64,000 bases of DNA from Sporomusa acidovorans (GCF_002257695.2 NZ_CP155571.1); one strand, 5' to 3'; numbered from the stretch's first letter, positions 16,847 through 24,863 are shown. A program made the numbers and translations. Notes: a model not told the origin generated them from the letters alone.

Positions 16847-18184
16847 TCAACTAAGTTGATATCTGTGAAGTTTATTATACAAGGTCTTTTCCGATATCTC
16901 CAATAAAGCGGCAGCCCTGCTTTTATTGCCGCCGGTCTGTTCCAGCACCTTAATGATGTGAAGTTTTTCAACCTCATCTAAAGACATAGTAAAATCATTA
17001 GAGTCTATATTATCTCTATTCCTTTTGACAGCAGAAATAATATGCTCGGGAATGTTTCTTACTGTAATTTTTTCATCCGTGCATAGCGAAACCATCGAAT
17101 AAACGGTACTTTTTAACTCCCGAATATTCCCTGGCCAATCATAGCATTGCAATACATCCATTGCCTCATCTGAAATTATTTCGGCCATTACGATATATTC
17201 CTGATTATATTTATGTAAAAAATGCCGAACAAGCTCGGGAATATCTTCACGCCGGTCTCTAAGAGCCGGAAGTGTAATCGTGACAGAGTTAATGCGATAA
17301 TATAAATCCTCTCTGAACCTTTTAGTGTTGACCTCATCTTCTAAAATTCGATTGGTGGCACAAATTAAACGAAAATCTGATTGCAGAGTCTTGTTTCCCC
17401 CCAATCTTTCAAAAGATTTGCTTTCCAGGACACGCAATAGCTTTTTTTGCATAGCCATATCCATTTCACCAATTTCATCAAGAAACAATGTGCCTTTGTG
17501 AGCCTGTTCAACCTTCCCGATTATTCTCTCATTAGCGCCGGTAAAAGCTCCTTTTTCATGGCCGAACAGTTCATTCTCCGCCAAACCTTCCGGAATAGAA
17601 CTGCAGTTGATCTTAACTATATTGTTATATTTGCGGATACTGTTGTAATGGATAAAATCAGCAAACATTTCTTTCCCCGTGCCATTCTCCCCTAAAATTA
17701 GAACAGGCAAATTGGCATTGGAAACTTTCAGGCATTTATCCATACACTCTTTGATTACTTTACTATGTCCGACAATATTCAATCGTTTATCCAGGAAATA
17801 TTCGGCTGAAAAAGAATTTGTCTGTTCAGAACTAAGACTTTGTTTAATGACGTTAATTATATTTACCGGTAAAAAAGGTTTAGCGATAAAATCCACAACC
17901 CCTTTTTCCAAAAAGTACCGGCTATTAGTATTATCTGCAAAAGCAGTCATAATCACAATCTTGCTATCAGGAAATCTTTCCGCAATAACATCCATAGCTT
18001 GAATACCGTTCATACCTGGCATTTCCACGTCCATAATAATTAGATCAGGCTTACATTTTGCCATTTGCTTAATTGCGCTGACGGCACTCACAAATACTTC
18101 AACCGCATACCCTTCTTGGGTAATAATTCGTTGCAGCAGATCCAACGTAGGTTGTGAATCATCAATAATGAAAATTGTATTCAT
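16847..18184 (-). CDS. NtrC-type sigma-54 response regulator
   Basis: 445 residues from the ATG at 18184, preceded by AAGGGGTG; a start at 18211 is less likely. The receiver domain spans 1-120 with the phospho-acceptor in LIIMDVEMPGMNG. The AAA+ domain has Walker A GENGTGKE, the sigma-54 loop GAFTGA, and LRDRREDIPEL. The Fis-type helix-turn-helix is GGNKSRAAALLEISEKTLY. The hybrid kinase gene is directly upstream on the same strand, so the two form a two-component pair. Likely targets are the sigma-54 promoters at 13355 and 16569, directly downstream. Confidence 0.95.
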   Translation of the reverse strand: MNTIFIIDDSQPTLDLLQRIITQEGYAVEVFVSAVSAIKQMAKCKPDLIIMDVEMPGMNGIQAMDVIAERFPDSKIVIMTAFADNTNSRYFLEKGVVDFIAKPFLPVNIINVIKQSLSSEQTNSFSAEYFLDKRLNIVGHSKVIKECMDKCLKVSNANLPVLILGENGTGKEMFADFIHYNSIRKYNNIVKINCSSIPEGLAENELFGHEKGAFTGANERIIGKVEQAHKGTLFLDEIGEMDMAMQKKLLRVLESKSFERLGGNKTLQSDFRLICATNRILEDEVNTKRFREDLYYRINSVTITLPALRDRREDIPELVRHFLHKYNQEYIVMAEIISDEAMDVLQCYDWPGNIRELKSTVYSMVSLCTDEKITVRNIPEHIISAVKRNRDNIDSNDFTMSLDEVEKLHIIKVLEQTGGNKSRAAALLEISEKTLYNKLHRYQLS

Positions 18185-18390
18185 GCAAACACCCCTTCTA
18201 AGAACCTTCAACTCATCAAAACCTTTGTCTGGATTGTCAATATTTGTTCAGTCAACATATTCTCAGAGTCATCAATGGTTTTTCCATTCTTTGTGCGAGT
18301 TTTTAATTATACGCATCCGCTGAATAAGCAGTAAAAGTTTCTGTATTAATCCGGTAATTATTACAGGAACTTTATACTAAGCTTCTTATA

Positions 18391-18417
18391 GGCCTTTTTT
18401 TTCGAACAAAAAAAGCC
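18391..18417 (-). terminator. A/T-rich hairpin after the hybrid kinase gene
   Basis: GGC plus seven T, a 5-base loop, then seven A plus GCC. It lies about 140 bases after the kinase stop codon and could end that transcript. The rest of 18185-18555 holds no gene. Confidence 0.5.
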
Positions 18418-18495
18418 CTTTAATTTTATGCCTGAAGTAAATGAATAGAAGGTTTTTCAGAAATCATTAATTTTTCTATTCCATTAATCTTGTTC

Positions 18496-18511
18496 TGGCA
18501 TAAAATTTGCA
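18496..18511 (+). promoter_or_regulatory. Plus-strand sigma-54 promoter facing into the kinase gene
   Basis: TGGCATAAAATTTGCA on the plus strand is a near-perfect -24/-12 element. Transcription would run antisense into the 3' end of the hybrid kinase gene; no plus-strand gene follows. Confidence 0.65.
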
Positions 18512-18555
18512 TATATATCAACATGAAATCCTTATATTAGGAAACTCTGCTGAAT

Positions 18556-21500
18556 CTAGCTGCGTGTAGCCGATCCAACCTGTATTTCTGCAAAAGCTAG
18601 CCTAAATTCTCCAAGCAGTTTCTCAATTTCTTCAAGCTTGCTCAATAAATCTTTTTTTGAATAATTTTTATAGTTTTGGAGCATATTCTCCACTTCGTTG
18701 ATTCCAAAGGAAATATGCAAATTTAACATCGTCCCCTTTAATGAATGTAGATTATTATGAACCCCTGTTAAATTGCCGTCTGCTGCATATTTTTTGGCGG
18801 TTGCGATAGTTTCAGGATATAAATCAAGAAAAGCTTCAAGTAATTTAATAGAAAAAGCTCTGTCATTTTGTACCATGGATTCAAGAATTTTAATGGTTTC
18901 CTTAACATGAAAAATATTACTTTCTGCTTGTGGTTTATCGTTATTTTCTGTCAAATCCTTGTCAAACCTAATTTTTAATAATTTATCCTGTAATAGGGCA
19001 GGTTCAATAGGTTTAACTATATAATCATTCATACCCAAGTCAAAACATTTTTTCACACTAGTGCTGTCACCATAGGCGGTCATGGCAATAATTGGGGTTG
19101 TAGCTTTAGTCTTCTCCTGCAAATTCCTAATCTTCCGGGTTGCCTCGAAGCCATCCATTTCCGGCATTTGCAAATCCATCAATATTACATCCACTTCATG
19201 TAACTGCACCATTTCAAAGGCCTCTAACCCATTATAGGCAAAGTATAATTCAAATTCATCAGCTTCCAAAAATGAGCTGAGAAGCTGGCGATTTACTTCC
19301 ATATCTTCGACAATAAGAATTTCTAACTTCACCCTATTGGATTTTTGCGGAATTTTCCCACTACCTGATCCTGCATCTAGATCAGATGATGAGGAGACAA
19401 TAAAACTGCCATCTTCCAAAACCATTTCTTTACGTAATATTTTTTCTATCGACTCTAACGTTACCGGTTTATTAATGAATCCAGCAATAGGCGGAACTGC
19501 TTGCCACCTGTCCAAATCAATACTGTCTTTTGCCGCAGCCATTAAAACAACATCGGCCTTAACCCCGCTCGAAATCAACTCACAAAATTCTTTTACTACT
19601 CTAGATTGTTGGTTTGCTAATAGAGTTGCGTCTAATAAAATTAAATCATATGGCTTCCCGTCTTCACCCCTATATCGAATAGTATAAACTGCCTCCACAA
19701 AGTGACTACACGTTTCCACGCTTGCACCATAGTATTCCAACTGCTTGCGGATAGTCGAGAGCACTGAAATACTATCATCTACAACCAAAGCACGGGTTGA
19801 AGACGCATTAACCTGATATTTATTTGCGTAACCACAAATTTTTAGGGGAATTGAAAAATAGAACTCGCTCCCCCAGCCAAATTCGCTCCGATAGCCAATT
19901 TTTCCACCCATTTCTTCTACAAGACTTTTGGAAATCGCAAGACCCAACCCGGTACCGCCGTACTTTCTGGTTATAGAATTATCTGTTTGGGAAAATGCCT
20001 TAAATAACCGTTCAAATTTATCTTCCGGTATTCCCGGACCAGTATCTTTAACATGGAAAAGTATCAATGCCGTATCTAGGTTAAAGTTCTCAACCGTAAT
20101 GGTGATACTCACTTCTCCTTTTTCGGTAAACTTCACGGCATTATTCAATAGATTATTAAGAACCTGATTAATGCGTACAGGATCCCCTATTACTTTTGCC
20201 GGTAGTGCGAAATCGATATCAAGTATTAACTCCAGATTTTTTTCACTGGCCTTAATAGAATACACCCGTGCTGTATTTTCTATAACTTTCCGTAAATCGA
20301 ACGCCACTTCTTCTATTTCTAATTTTCCAGCTTCAATTTTGGCAAAATCCAATATATCATTTAAAATTGACAAGAGTGATTCGGCACAGGAGCTTAAGAG
20401 ATTAACATAATACTTTTGCCTGCTTGTTAACTCAGTTTTACACAAAAGTTTTACCATACCACTAATGCCATTCATAGGTGTCCTAATTTCATGACTAACG
20501 TTGGCTACAAATACATCTTTTACTTTGCAAGCAGCTTCTGCATTTTCTTTAGCTTGCACTAATTCATGCTGGATTCCTTTTAATTCTTCCGTCTGGGTTG
20601 ATATCGCTTTGAGCATACGATTAATAGCACTTCCTAAAACCGCAATCTCATCCGTTCCTTGCTCTTCAATTTTTATCTTGAGATTTCCGTCTAATGCAAT
20701 ATCGCTTACTGTTTGTGTTAGTTTTGCAATTCTACTTAAAAGAAACTTGTGGAGTAACAAAAAACTGATCCAACCTAAAATAAAAACACTTAAACTACTA
20801 AACCACAGAAAAAAACTGATGATCAGCTTTCCCTGACGGGAAAAGTCTCTTGGAATGACCATCTTAACGGCAGCAGCAGGCTGACCGTATACATCTGAGA
20901 TAACACCATAGCCAACAAAATCATCTTCATCAACAGTCTCAAGAAATACTCCATTTTTCTTAGAGCTCTGTATCTCATCGGTTAACTGAAAGCTAACCGG
21001 CAATTGATCAGCCGGTATTATCTCAAAAGGCAGTTTTGTTATTTGGATCATTTTTTGAATTTCTTCATTGTCAACATACCTTCCAGTCAACAAAATACCC
21101 TTGGGTTCGTCATCTCCTCTTTCCGAGGCAATCACGTGTGCACCAAACAGAAACGGCCCCTGCGGCAGAGATAAGACACCTCTCGATAGCTCTCCTTGCA
21201 AAAGTCCTTGAAGATGCCGACGCTCCAATTGCTTTAGTTTATCAGGAATTGGTCTTTTTTCCCGCAGCATAAGATCATAGTTTTCTCCATAAATCAATTC
21301 CCCCTGCATATTATATACCAGCATCATATTGCAATCAGCAGGTTCAAAAAAATCTACTCCAAAATAATTATTCTTGAAATCAAGGTGGTTCCTACTATCC
21401 ATAAACAATTTAAAGTCGCTAGCATTAGCCAAATTAATACATAAATTTTCATTTTCAAAAGCATAGTATTCAATGACATCCAGAGCACGTGATACATTTA

Positions 21501-21627
21501 GTGAACTAAATTCTTTTTCAAGCGATAGAAATCTATATGACAGAACCTGATGGGATACAAAAAAAAACAGGATATTCACGCATAAGATGGCTAAAGTAAT
21601 TAAAGCTGTTTTTTTAAAAATACTCAT
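18556..21627 (-). CDS. Hybrid sensor histidine kinase with CHASE4-like sensor
   Basis: 1023 residues. Order: membrane segment 7-28; extracytoplasmic CHASE4-like domain 30-265 (VIEYYAFENENLC, DFFEPADCNMMLVYN); second membrane segment 268-294; HAMP 295-347; HisKA with phospho-His379 in ANVSHEIRTPMNG; HATPase with GTGLGLAISKSLVEEMGG. Then a divergent receiver (LLDATLL), a second receiver (LIVEDMEVN, ILMDLQMPEMDGFEA) and a C-terminal Hpt domain (NLHSLKGTML). This is a full phosphorelay chain, probably ending on the NtrC-type regulator encoded downstream. The sensor faces the periplasm, where the esterase and amidase act, so it may read their substrate or product. Confidence 0.93.
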   Translation of the reverse strand: MSIFKKTALITLAILCVNILFFFVSHQVLSYRFLSLEKEFSSLNVSRALDVIEYYAFENENLCINLANASDFKLFMDSRNHLDFKNNYFGVDFFEPADCNMMLVYNMQGELIYGENYDLMLREKRPIPDKLKQLERRHLQGLLQGELSRGVLSLPQGPFLFGAHVIASERGDDEPKGILLTGRYVDNEEIQKMIQITKLPFEIIPADQLPVSFQLTDEIQSSKKNGVFLETVDEDDFVGYGVISDVYGQPAAAVKMVIPRDFSRQGKLIISFFLWFSSLSVFILGWISFLLLHKFLLSRIAKLTQTVSDIALDGNLKIKIEEQGTDEIAVLGSAINRMLKAISTQTEELKGIQHELVQAKENAEAACKVKDVFVANVSHEIRTPMNGISGMVKLLCKTELTSRQKYYVNLLSSCAESLLSILNDILDFAKIEAGKLEIEEVAFDLRKVIENTARVYSIKASEKNLELILDIDFALPAKVIGDPVRINQVLNNLLNNAVKFTEKGEVSITITVENFNLDTALILFHVKDTGPGIPEDKFERLFKAFSQTDNSITRKYGGTGLGLAISKSLVEEMGGKIGYRSEFGWGSEFYFSIPLKICGYANKYQVNASSTRALVVDDSISVLSTIRKQLEYYGASVETCSHFVEAVYTIRYRGEDGKPYDLILLDATLLANQQSRVVKEFCELISSGVKADVVLMAAAKDSIDLDRWQAVPPIAGFINKPVTLESIEKILRKEMVLEDGSFIVSSSSDLDAGSGSGKIPQKSNRVKLEILIVEDMEVNRQLLSSFLEADEFELYFAYNGLEAFEMVQLHEVDVILMDLQMPEMDGFEATRKIRNLQEKTKATTPIIAMTAYGDSTSVKKCFDLGMNDYIVKPIEPALLQDKLLKIRFDKDLTENNDKPQAESNIFHVKETIKILESMVQNDRAFSIKLLEAFLDLYPETIATAKKYAADGNLTGVHNNLHSLKGTMLNLHISFGINEVENMLQNYKNYSKKDLLSKLEEIEKLLGEFRLAFAEIQVGSATRS

Positions 21628-21774
21628 TTGGTCCCCTCGTTTTTACGATTTATATTATCTATAATTAAAAATTCGCCAGATAATGTTCTGGCAAAATTGT
21701 GAGAGCCATTATGTAGCACGAAGTTGCTAATACTACCATACCAGAGAAATCTTAAAACAGTACAATAAGAATAT

Positions 21775-21851
21775 AAAAATTCGCATGAGTACTAGCTTAG
21801 GGTACAATTAGGAACACAAGCAAAATTATACCAAAAAGTACTTCATGCGAA
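21775..21851 (-). terminator. Probable terminator after the damaged chemoreceptor gene
   Basis: Arms TTCGCATGAAGTAC and GTACTCATGCGAA (one bulge) enclose about 45 bases and are followed by TTTTTATA on the minus strand. It begins 37 bases after the stop codon at 21888. Confidence 0.5.
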
Positions 21852-21887
21852 AAAAGCATTTGATTTTATAATTTATATTATTATATA

Positions 21888-22542
21888 TTACACTGAGTCT
21901 GCAACTTTTTGTATATTAGCCGCAATTTCGGCTAATTGGTGTATTGACGCCGAAATCCTACCAGTAGAACTGGCTTGAGTATTACCTAACTCGGTAGTTT
22001 TTACTAAAACACTTACTACCTTTGATGTTTCATGTTGTATGGTTTTTAGAATAGTCGCTATATTTTCAACAGACTTACCACTATTTACTGCCATTTTCCG
22101 GATTTCTTCCGCTACGACAGCAAAACCACGACCATGCTCTCCTGCTCTCGCTGCCTCAATGGCAGCGTTTAAACCAAGTAAATTTGAATTGGCAGCAATG
22201 TCGCTTACAAAACGCAAAATATCTGTCGTTTTTTTTATATCTTCCAGAACTTTCTCGCCGTTTTGGCAAACCTGCGCTAAATCACTGGAAAGTTGGTTTG
22301 CTAATGTGCTTAGATCGTCAGCCGTCACACTCAAATCCTTAGATGTTATTGCTATCGTCTGCGCCGCATTTTGCAAAATTTCATGTGTTTGCATATTAAC
22401 AGCAGCACCAACAACACCAATTAACTGTCGACTTTCATCAAATACCGGCTTAACAATTGCCCTGCACGAAATTCCATATATTTCCTTGGGTATGGCAGCA
22501 ATTACCTTCTTTTTGGTTCTGATGCATTCTAATATACTTCAT
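21888..22542 (-). pseudogene. Soluble MCP-like signalling protein, N-terminally damaged
   Basis: Close paralogue of the protein at 824-1642. The signalling tip AAIEAARAGEHGRGFAVVAE is intact. Sensor-domain sequence (KEIYGISCRAIVKPVFDE) continues upstream of the first ATG (22394) in the same frame, which then runs into TGA at 22541. An ATG at 22542, shortly after AAAGGA, is in another frame, so a single-base shift near the A-run at about 22512 is likely, and about 60 N-terminal residues of the paralogue have no counterpart. A good sigma-54 promoter (22566-22581) precedes it. A 168-residue product from 22394 remains possible. Confidence 0.6.
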
Positions 22543-22565
22543 TTCCTTTATTAACTATATTTAAT

Positions 22566-22581
22566 AGCAAATTTTATGCCA
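22566..22581 (-). promoter_or_regulatory. Sigma-54 promoter of the second MCP-like gene
   Basis: Minus-strand TGGCATAAAATTTGCT, full -24/-12 match. Two TGTACC-type dyads lie about 75 and 115 bases upstream. Confidence 0.87.
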
Positions 22582-22645
22582 ACACTACCGATGCACCGAT
22601 TTGCAGCATTTTTGTCGTTATAATGCAAGTTAATATTCCCTATAT

Positions 22646-22663
22646 TGTACCTAATTTGATACT
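22646..22663. promoter_or_regulatory. Candidate enhancer dyad (site C)
   Basis: TGTACC TAATTT GATACT, two mismatches from TGTACC-N6-GGTACA, about 75 bases upstream of the -24 element at 22580. Confidence 0.4.
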
Positions 22664-22680
22664 TTTCAATCATAATAAAA

Positions 22681-22712
22681 ATCCGCATGTACCAATTAAG
22701 GTACATGCGGAT
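22681..22712. promoter_or_regulatory. Perfect dyad/hairpin (site D) upstream of the second MCP-like gene
   Basis: ATCCGCATGTACC and its exact complement around AATTAA. The core 22688-22705 is a perfect TGTACC-N6-GGTACA. The whole hairpin resembles 9350-9381, with one compensatory pair change (C-G for T-A). On the minus strand TTTTTATT follows, so a terminator role is also possible. Confidence 0.5.
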
Positions 22713-22949
22713 TCCTGTTCAAATTGCTCAATCTTATTAAAGGCGAAACTGATTTTGCTTGCAAAAAATTAATTTTGGCTATACCTTTTATATACTACTT
22801 ACTTCCTTGACGATTACACCTAATAACATACCTGTTAATGGGTTAATATATTGGCCAAGACTTGCTTCCATTATCACAATGACTAAACAGATATATTTCA
22901 ACTCATACTTTCGGTAAGCATGGCAAAATACTAGAGTTATAACAAAAAT
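22713..22949. other. Intergenic region with no recognised gene
   Basis: A short minus-strand frame here would encode a hydrophobic peptide ending GMLLGVIVKEVSSI, but it has no convincing start or ribosome site and continues through tRNA-Sec. Nothing else is seen. Confidence 0.4.
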
Positions 22950-22993
22950 AATCAAAGGCTTCACGTTCCAAAAAAGCCGTGAAGCCTTTGATT
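22950..22993 (-). terminator. Terminator of the tRNA-Sec transcript
   Basis: AATCAAAGGCTTCACG pairs with CGTGAAGCCTTTGATT around a short loop and is followed by TATTTTTG on the minus strand, directly after the tRNA. Confidence 0.85.
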
Positions 22994-22999
22994 TCTCTC

Positions 23000-23096
23000 T
23001 GGCGGGAGCGTGTAGGAATCGAACCCACCCAGGACAGGTTAATGCCCCGCAAACGGTTTTGAAGACCGCAGAAGCCACCAGGCCTCATCCGCTCCC
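23000..23096 (-). tRNA. selC: tRNA-Sec (anticodon TCA)
   Basis: 97 bases including an encoded CCA. The anticodon loop reads CTTCAAA between GCGGT and ACCGT-like arms, giving anticodon TCA. The acceptor begins GGGAGCGG and ends CGCTCCCG-CCA. The long variable arm and the T-arm GTGGGTTCGATTCCTAC are typical of bacterial selenocysteine tRNA. It inserts selenocysteine at UGA with SelA and SelB, which are not in this window; the organism should therefore encode selenoproteins. Confidence 0.93.
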
Positions 23097-23114
23097 ATAT
23101 ATATTTACGTATAT

Positions 23115-23143
23115 ACTATATCATGACAAGCCTCTTTATACAA
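23115..23143 (-). promoter_or_regulatory. Sigma-A promoter of tRNA-Sec
   Basis: Minus strand TTGTAT-N17-TATAGT, about 20 bases upstream of the tRNA 5' end. Confidence 0.6.
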
Positions 23144-23208
23144 GTTTCACTCATGGCATACCTCGCTCTCATTAGTCCACATTTCTGACACAAACCGAAA
23201 ATTTCTAC

Positions 23209-23238
23209 TTGACAGTGCTCTGTACTATTTGCTATAGT
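23209..23238 (+). promoter_or_regulatory. Sigma-A promoter of amtB
   Basis: TTGACA, 18 bases, TATAGT. The transcript would carry a leader of about 200 bases with two hairpin systems. Confidence 0.75.
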
Positions 23239-23261
23239 AACAACATCAAGTTAATCCATTT

Positions 23262-23300
23262 AGGCAATGAAGCCTTCGCAATAATATGCGAAGGCTTTTT
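23262..23300 (+). promoter_or_regulatory. First attenuator in the amtB leader
   Basis: Terminator: AGCCTTCGCA (23271-23280) pairs with TGCGAAGGCT (23287-23296), followed by TTTT. A small competing hairpin AGGC-AATGAA-GCCT (23262-23275) uses the same GCCT, so only one can form. Its hexaloop has A at position 1 and G at position 4, as in RNA hairpins bound by ANTAR antiterminators. Confidence 0.65.
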
Positions 23301-23312
23301 CTGTCTGTTTCC

Positions 23313-23360
23313 GGACAAAGGCGTCCTGAAGGTTTACTCCTTTTGGACGCCTTTTGGCGT
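23313..23360 (+). promoter_or_regulatory. Second hairpin pair in the amtB leader
   Basis: AAAGGCGTCC (23317-23326) pairs with GGACGCCTTT (23345-23354), with an inner AAGG/CCTT stem; the T-run after it is weak. A competing small hairpin GGAC-AAAGGC-GTCC (23313-23326) again has an AxxGxx hexaloop and shares the stem strand. Confidence 0.55.
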
Positions 23361-23447
23361 TTCCCGGAATTTGCTAGGGGGGGATGTTCTTATTCAACAG
23401 TTAGGTTTTATTTTTAAAATATTAGTAAATAAAGGAAGGGATGTAAA

Positions 23448-24863
23448 ATGAAAAAGCTCTGGACTATTTTTACGGTTTGCTTATTGTTAATGCTTATCTT
23501 TGCACCAGCAGCCTTCGCTGATGGCGACACTCCGGCCGAAGCGGCCAAAATTGACACCGGCGATACCGCATTTGTTCTAATCAGTGCTGCACTTGTTATG
23601 ATTATGACCCCTGGTTTGGCCTTATTCTATGGCGGTATGGTACGAACTAAAAATGCATTAAGTACCATCATGCAAAGTTTTTTTGTTATTGGTCTAATTT
23701 CTGTCCAATGGGTTCTTTTCGGTTATTCCCTCGCTTTTGGCCCTGACATCAGCAGTTTCATCGGCGGCCTTGACTGGGTTGGCCTCGCCGGTGTTGGTCA
23801 GGAAGCCAATGCTGATTATGCCGCTACGATTCCCCATCTGGCCTTTATGATCTTCCAGGCAATGTTTGCCGTAATTACGGTAGGTCTAATCACCGGTGCT
23901 TTTGCCGAACGAATGAAATTTGGCGCTTTTGTTGTATTCGCCTTACTTTGGAGTACTTTTGTTTATGATCCTGTTGCCCACTGGGTATGGGGTGTAGGCG
24001 GTTGGATACGTGAACTGGGCGTACTGGACTTCGCCGGCGGTACTGTTGTTCATATTATATCCGGTGTATCCGGTCTCACAATTGCGCTTATGATTGGCAA
24101 ACGCAAAGGTTATGGTTCTGAAGTCATGATGCCTCATCACTTGCCAATGACTGTTATCGGTGCTTCCCTCCTCTGGTTTGGCTGGTTCGGCTTTAATGCC
24201 GGCAGTGCGTTATCCGCCAACGGTCTTGCCGCCAACGCTTTCGTTGTAACCCATGCGGCCGCTGCTGCCGCCACTGTTTCCTGGGTGCTCACTGAATGGA
24301 TTAATCATGGTAAACCGACCATTCTTGGTGCCGCCTCCGGTTGTGTAGCCGGTCTTGTAGCCATCACACCGGCAGCAGGCTTTGTCAGCCTTATTCCGGC
24401 AGTCATCATCGGTTTAGTCGCCGGCATTATCTGCTTCCTGGCCGTAGCTGTACTGAAAACCAGGCTCGGTTATGATGATTCCCTTGACGCATTTGGCGTA
24501 CATGGAGTAGGCGGTACCTGGGGCGCTCTTGCCACTGGATTATTTGCCTCCAAGGCCGTTAATCCTGCTGGTGCCGATGGTCTGTTCTACGGCAATGCCA
24601 GTCAATTGACCACTCAGGCAATCGGCGTTGCTGCCAGTTGGGCAGTCGCTGCCATTATGACCTTCCTGATCATTAAACTAATTGGTACTTTTATGGAAGT
24701 TCGTGCTACTAGCGAACAAGAAGTTCAAGGCCTTGATATTACCGAACACGGTGAGCGCGGTTATGCCTATCAGGATTTTTTGACAGGCTCGCCGATCGGC
24801 TTTGCCTCTTCTACAGGCATTTCTGCTCAGGAAACAGTTGCGAAAAAGACAACTCTCGCGTAA
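23448..24863 (+). CDS. amtB: Ammonium transporter AmtB
   Basis: 471 residues: a cleavable signal sequence (LLLMLIFAPAAFADG), then about 11 membrane segments. Family signatures are GLALFYGGMVRTKNALSTIMQ, DFAGGTVVHIISGVSGL (first pore His), GASLLWFGWFGFNAGSAL and DAFGVHGVGGTWGALATGLFAS (second pore His). It conducts ammonia/ammonium across the inner membrane. GGAAGGG precedes the ATG. It is followed by glnB, whose product should plug the channel when nitrogen is plentiful. Its leader suggests control by transcription termination. Confidence 0.97.
   Translation: MKKLWTIFTVCLLLMLIFAPAAFADGDTPAEAAKIDTGDTAFVLISAALVMIMTPGLALFYGGMVRTKNALSTIMQSFFVIGLISVQWVLFGYSLAFGPDISSFIGGLDWVGLAGVGQEANADYAATIPHLAFMIFQAMFAVITVGLITGAFAERMKFGAFVVFALLWSTFVYDPVAHWVWGVGGWIRELGVLDFAGGTVVHIISGVSGLTIALMIGKRKGYGSEVMMPHHLPMTVIGASLLWFGWFGFNAGSALSANGLAANAFVVTHAAAAAATVSWVLTEWINHGKPTILGAASGCVAGLVAITPAAGFVSLIPAVIIGLVAGIICFLAVAVLKTRLGYDDSLDAFGVHGVGGTWGALATGLFASKAVNPAGADGLFYGNASQLTTQAIGVAASWAVAAIMTFLIIKLIGTFMEVRATSEQEVQGLDITEHGERGYAYQDFLTGSPIGFASSTGISAQETVAKKTTLA

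Larger units (their letters stand above)
16560..16860 (-). repeat. Duplicated segment, copy 2
   Basis: Counterpart of 13346-13645 at an offset of 3214 bases. The last part (about 16788-16850) still resembles the coding tail of the M48 peptidase but is interrupted. Beyond it the response-regulator gene begins its 3' end, so the duplication boundary lies at that stop codon. Confidence 0.85.

Noticed and set aside
21659..21710. Possible sigma-54 promoter upstream of the hybrid kinase (CTGGC repeats)
   Set aside because: GG-to-GC spacing and the TTGC box do not fit on either strand.
22541..22541. The TGA before the second MCP-like frame as a selenocysteine codon, since tRNA-Sec is nearby
   Set aside because: No start codon or recognisable sensor sequence continues upstream in that frame and no SECIS-like hairpin is obvious right after it.
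22788..23078. Minus-strand frame of 96 residues ending in a hydrophobic stretch
   Set aside because: It reads straight through tRNA-Sec and its terminator and lacks a ribosome site.
23000..23096. tRNA-Sec as attachment site of an integrated island
   Set aside because: No integrase, no direct repeat of the tRNA 3' end, and no phage or conjugation genes in the window.
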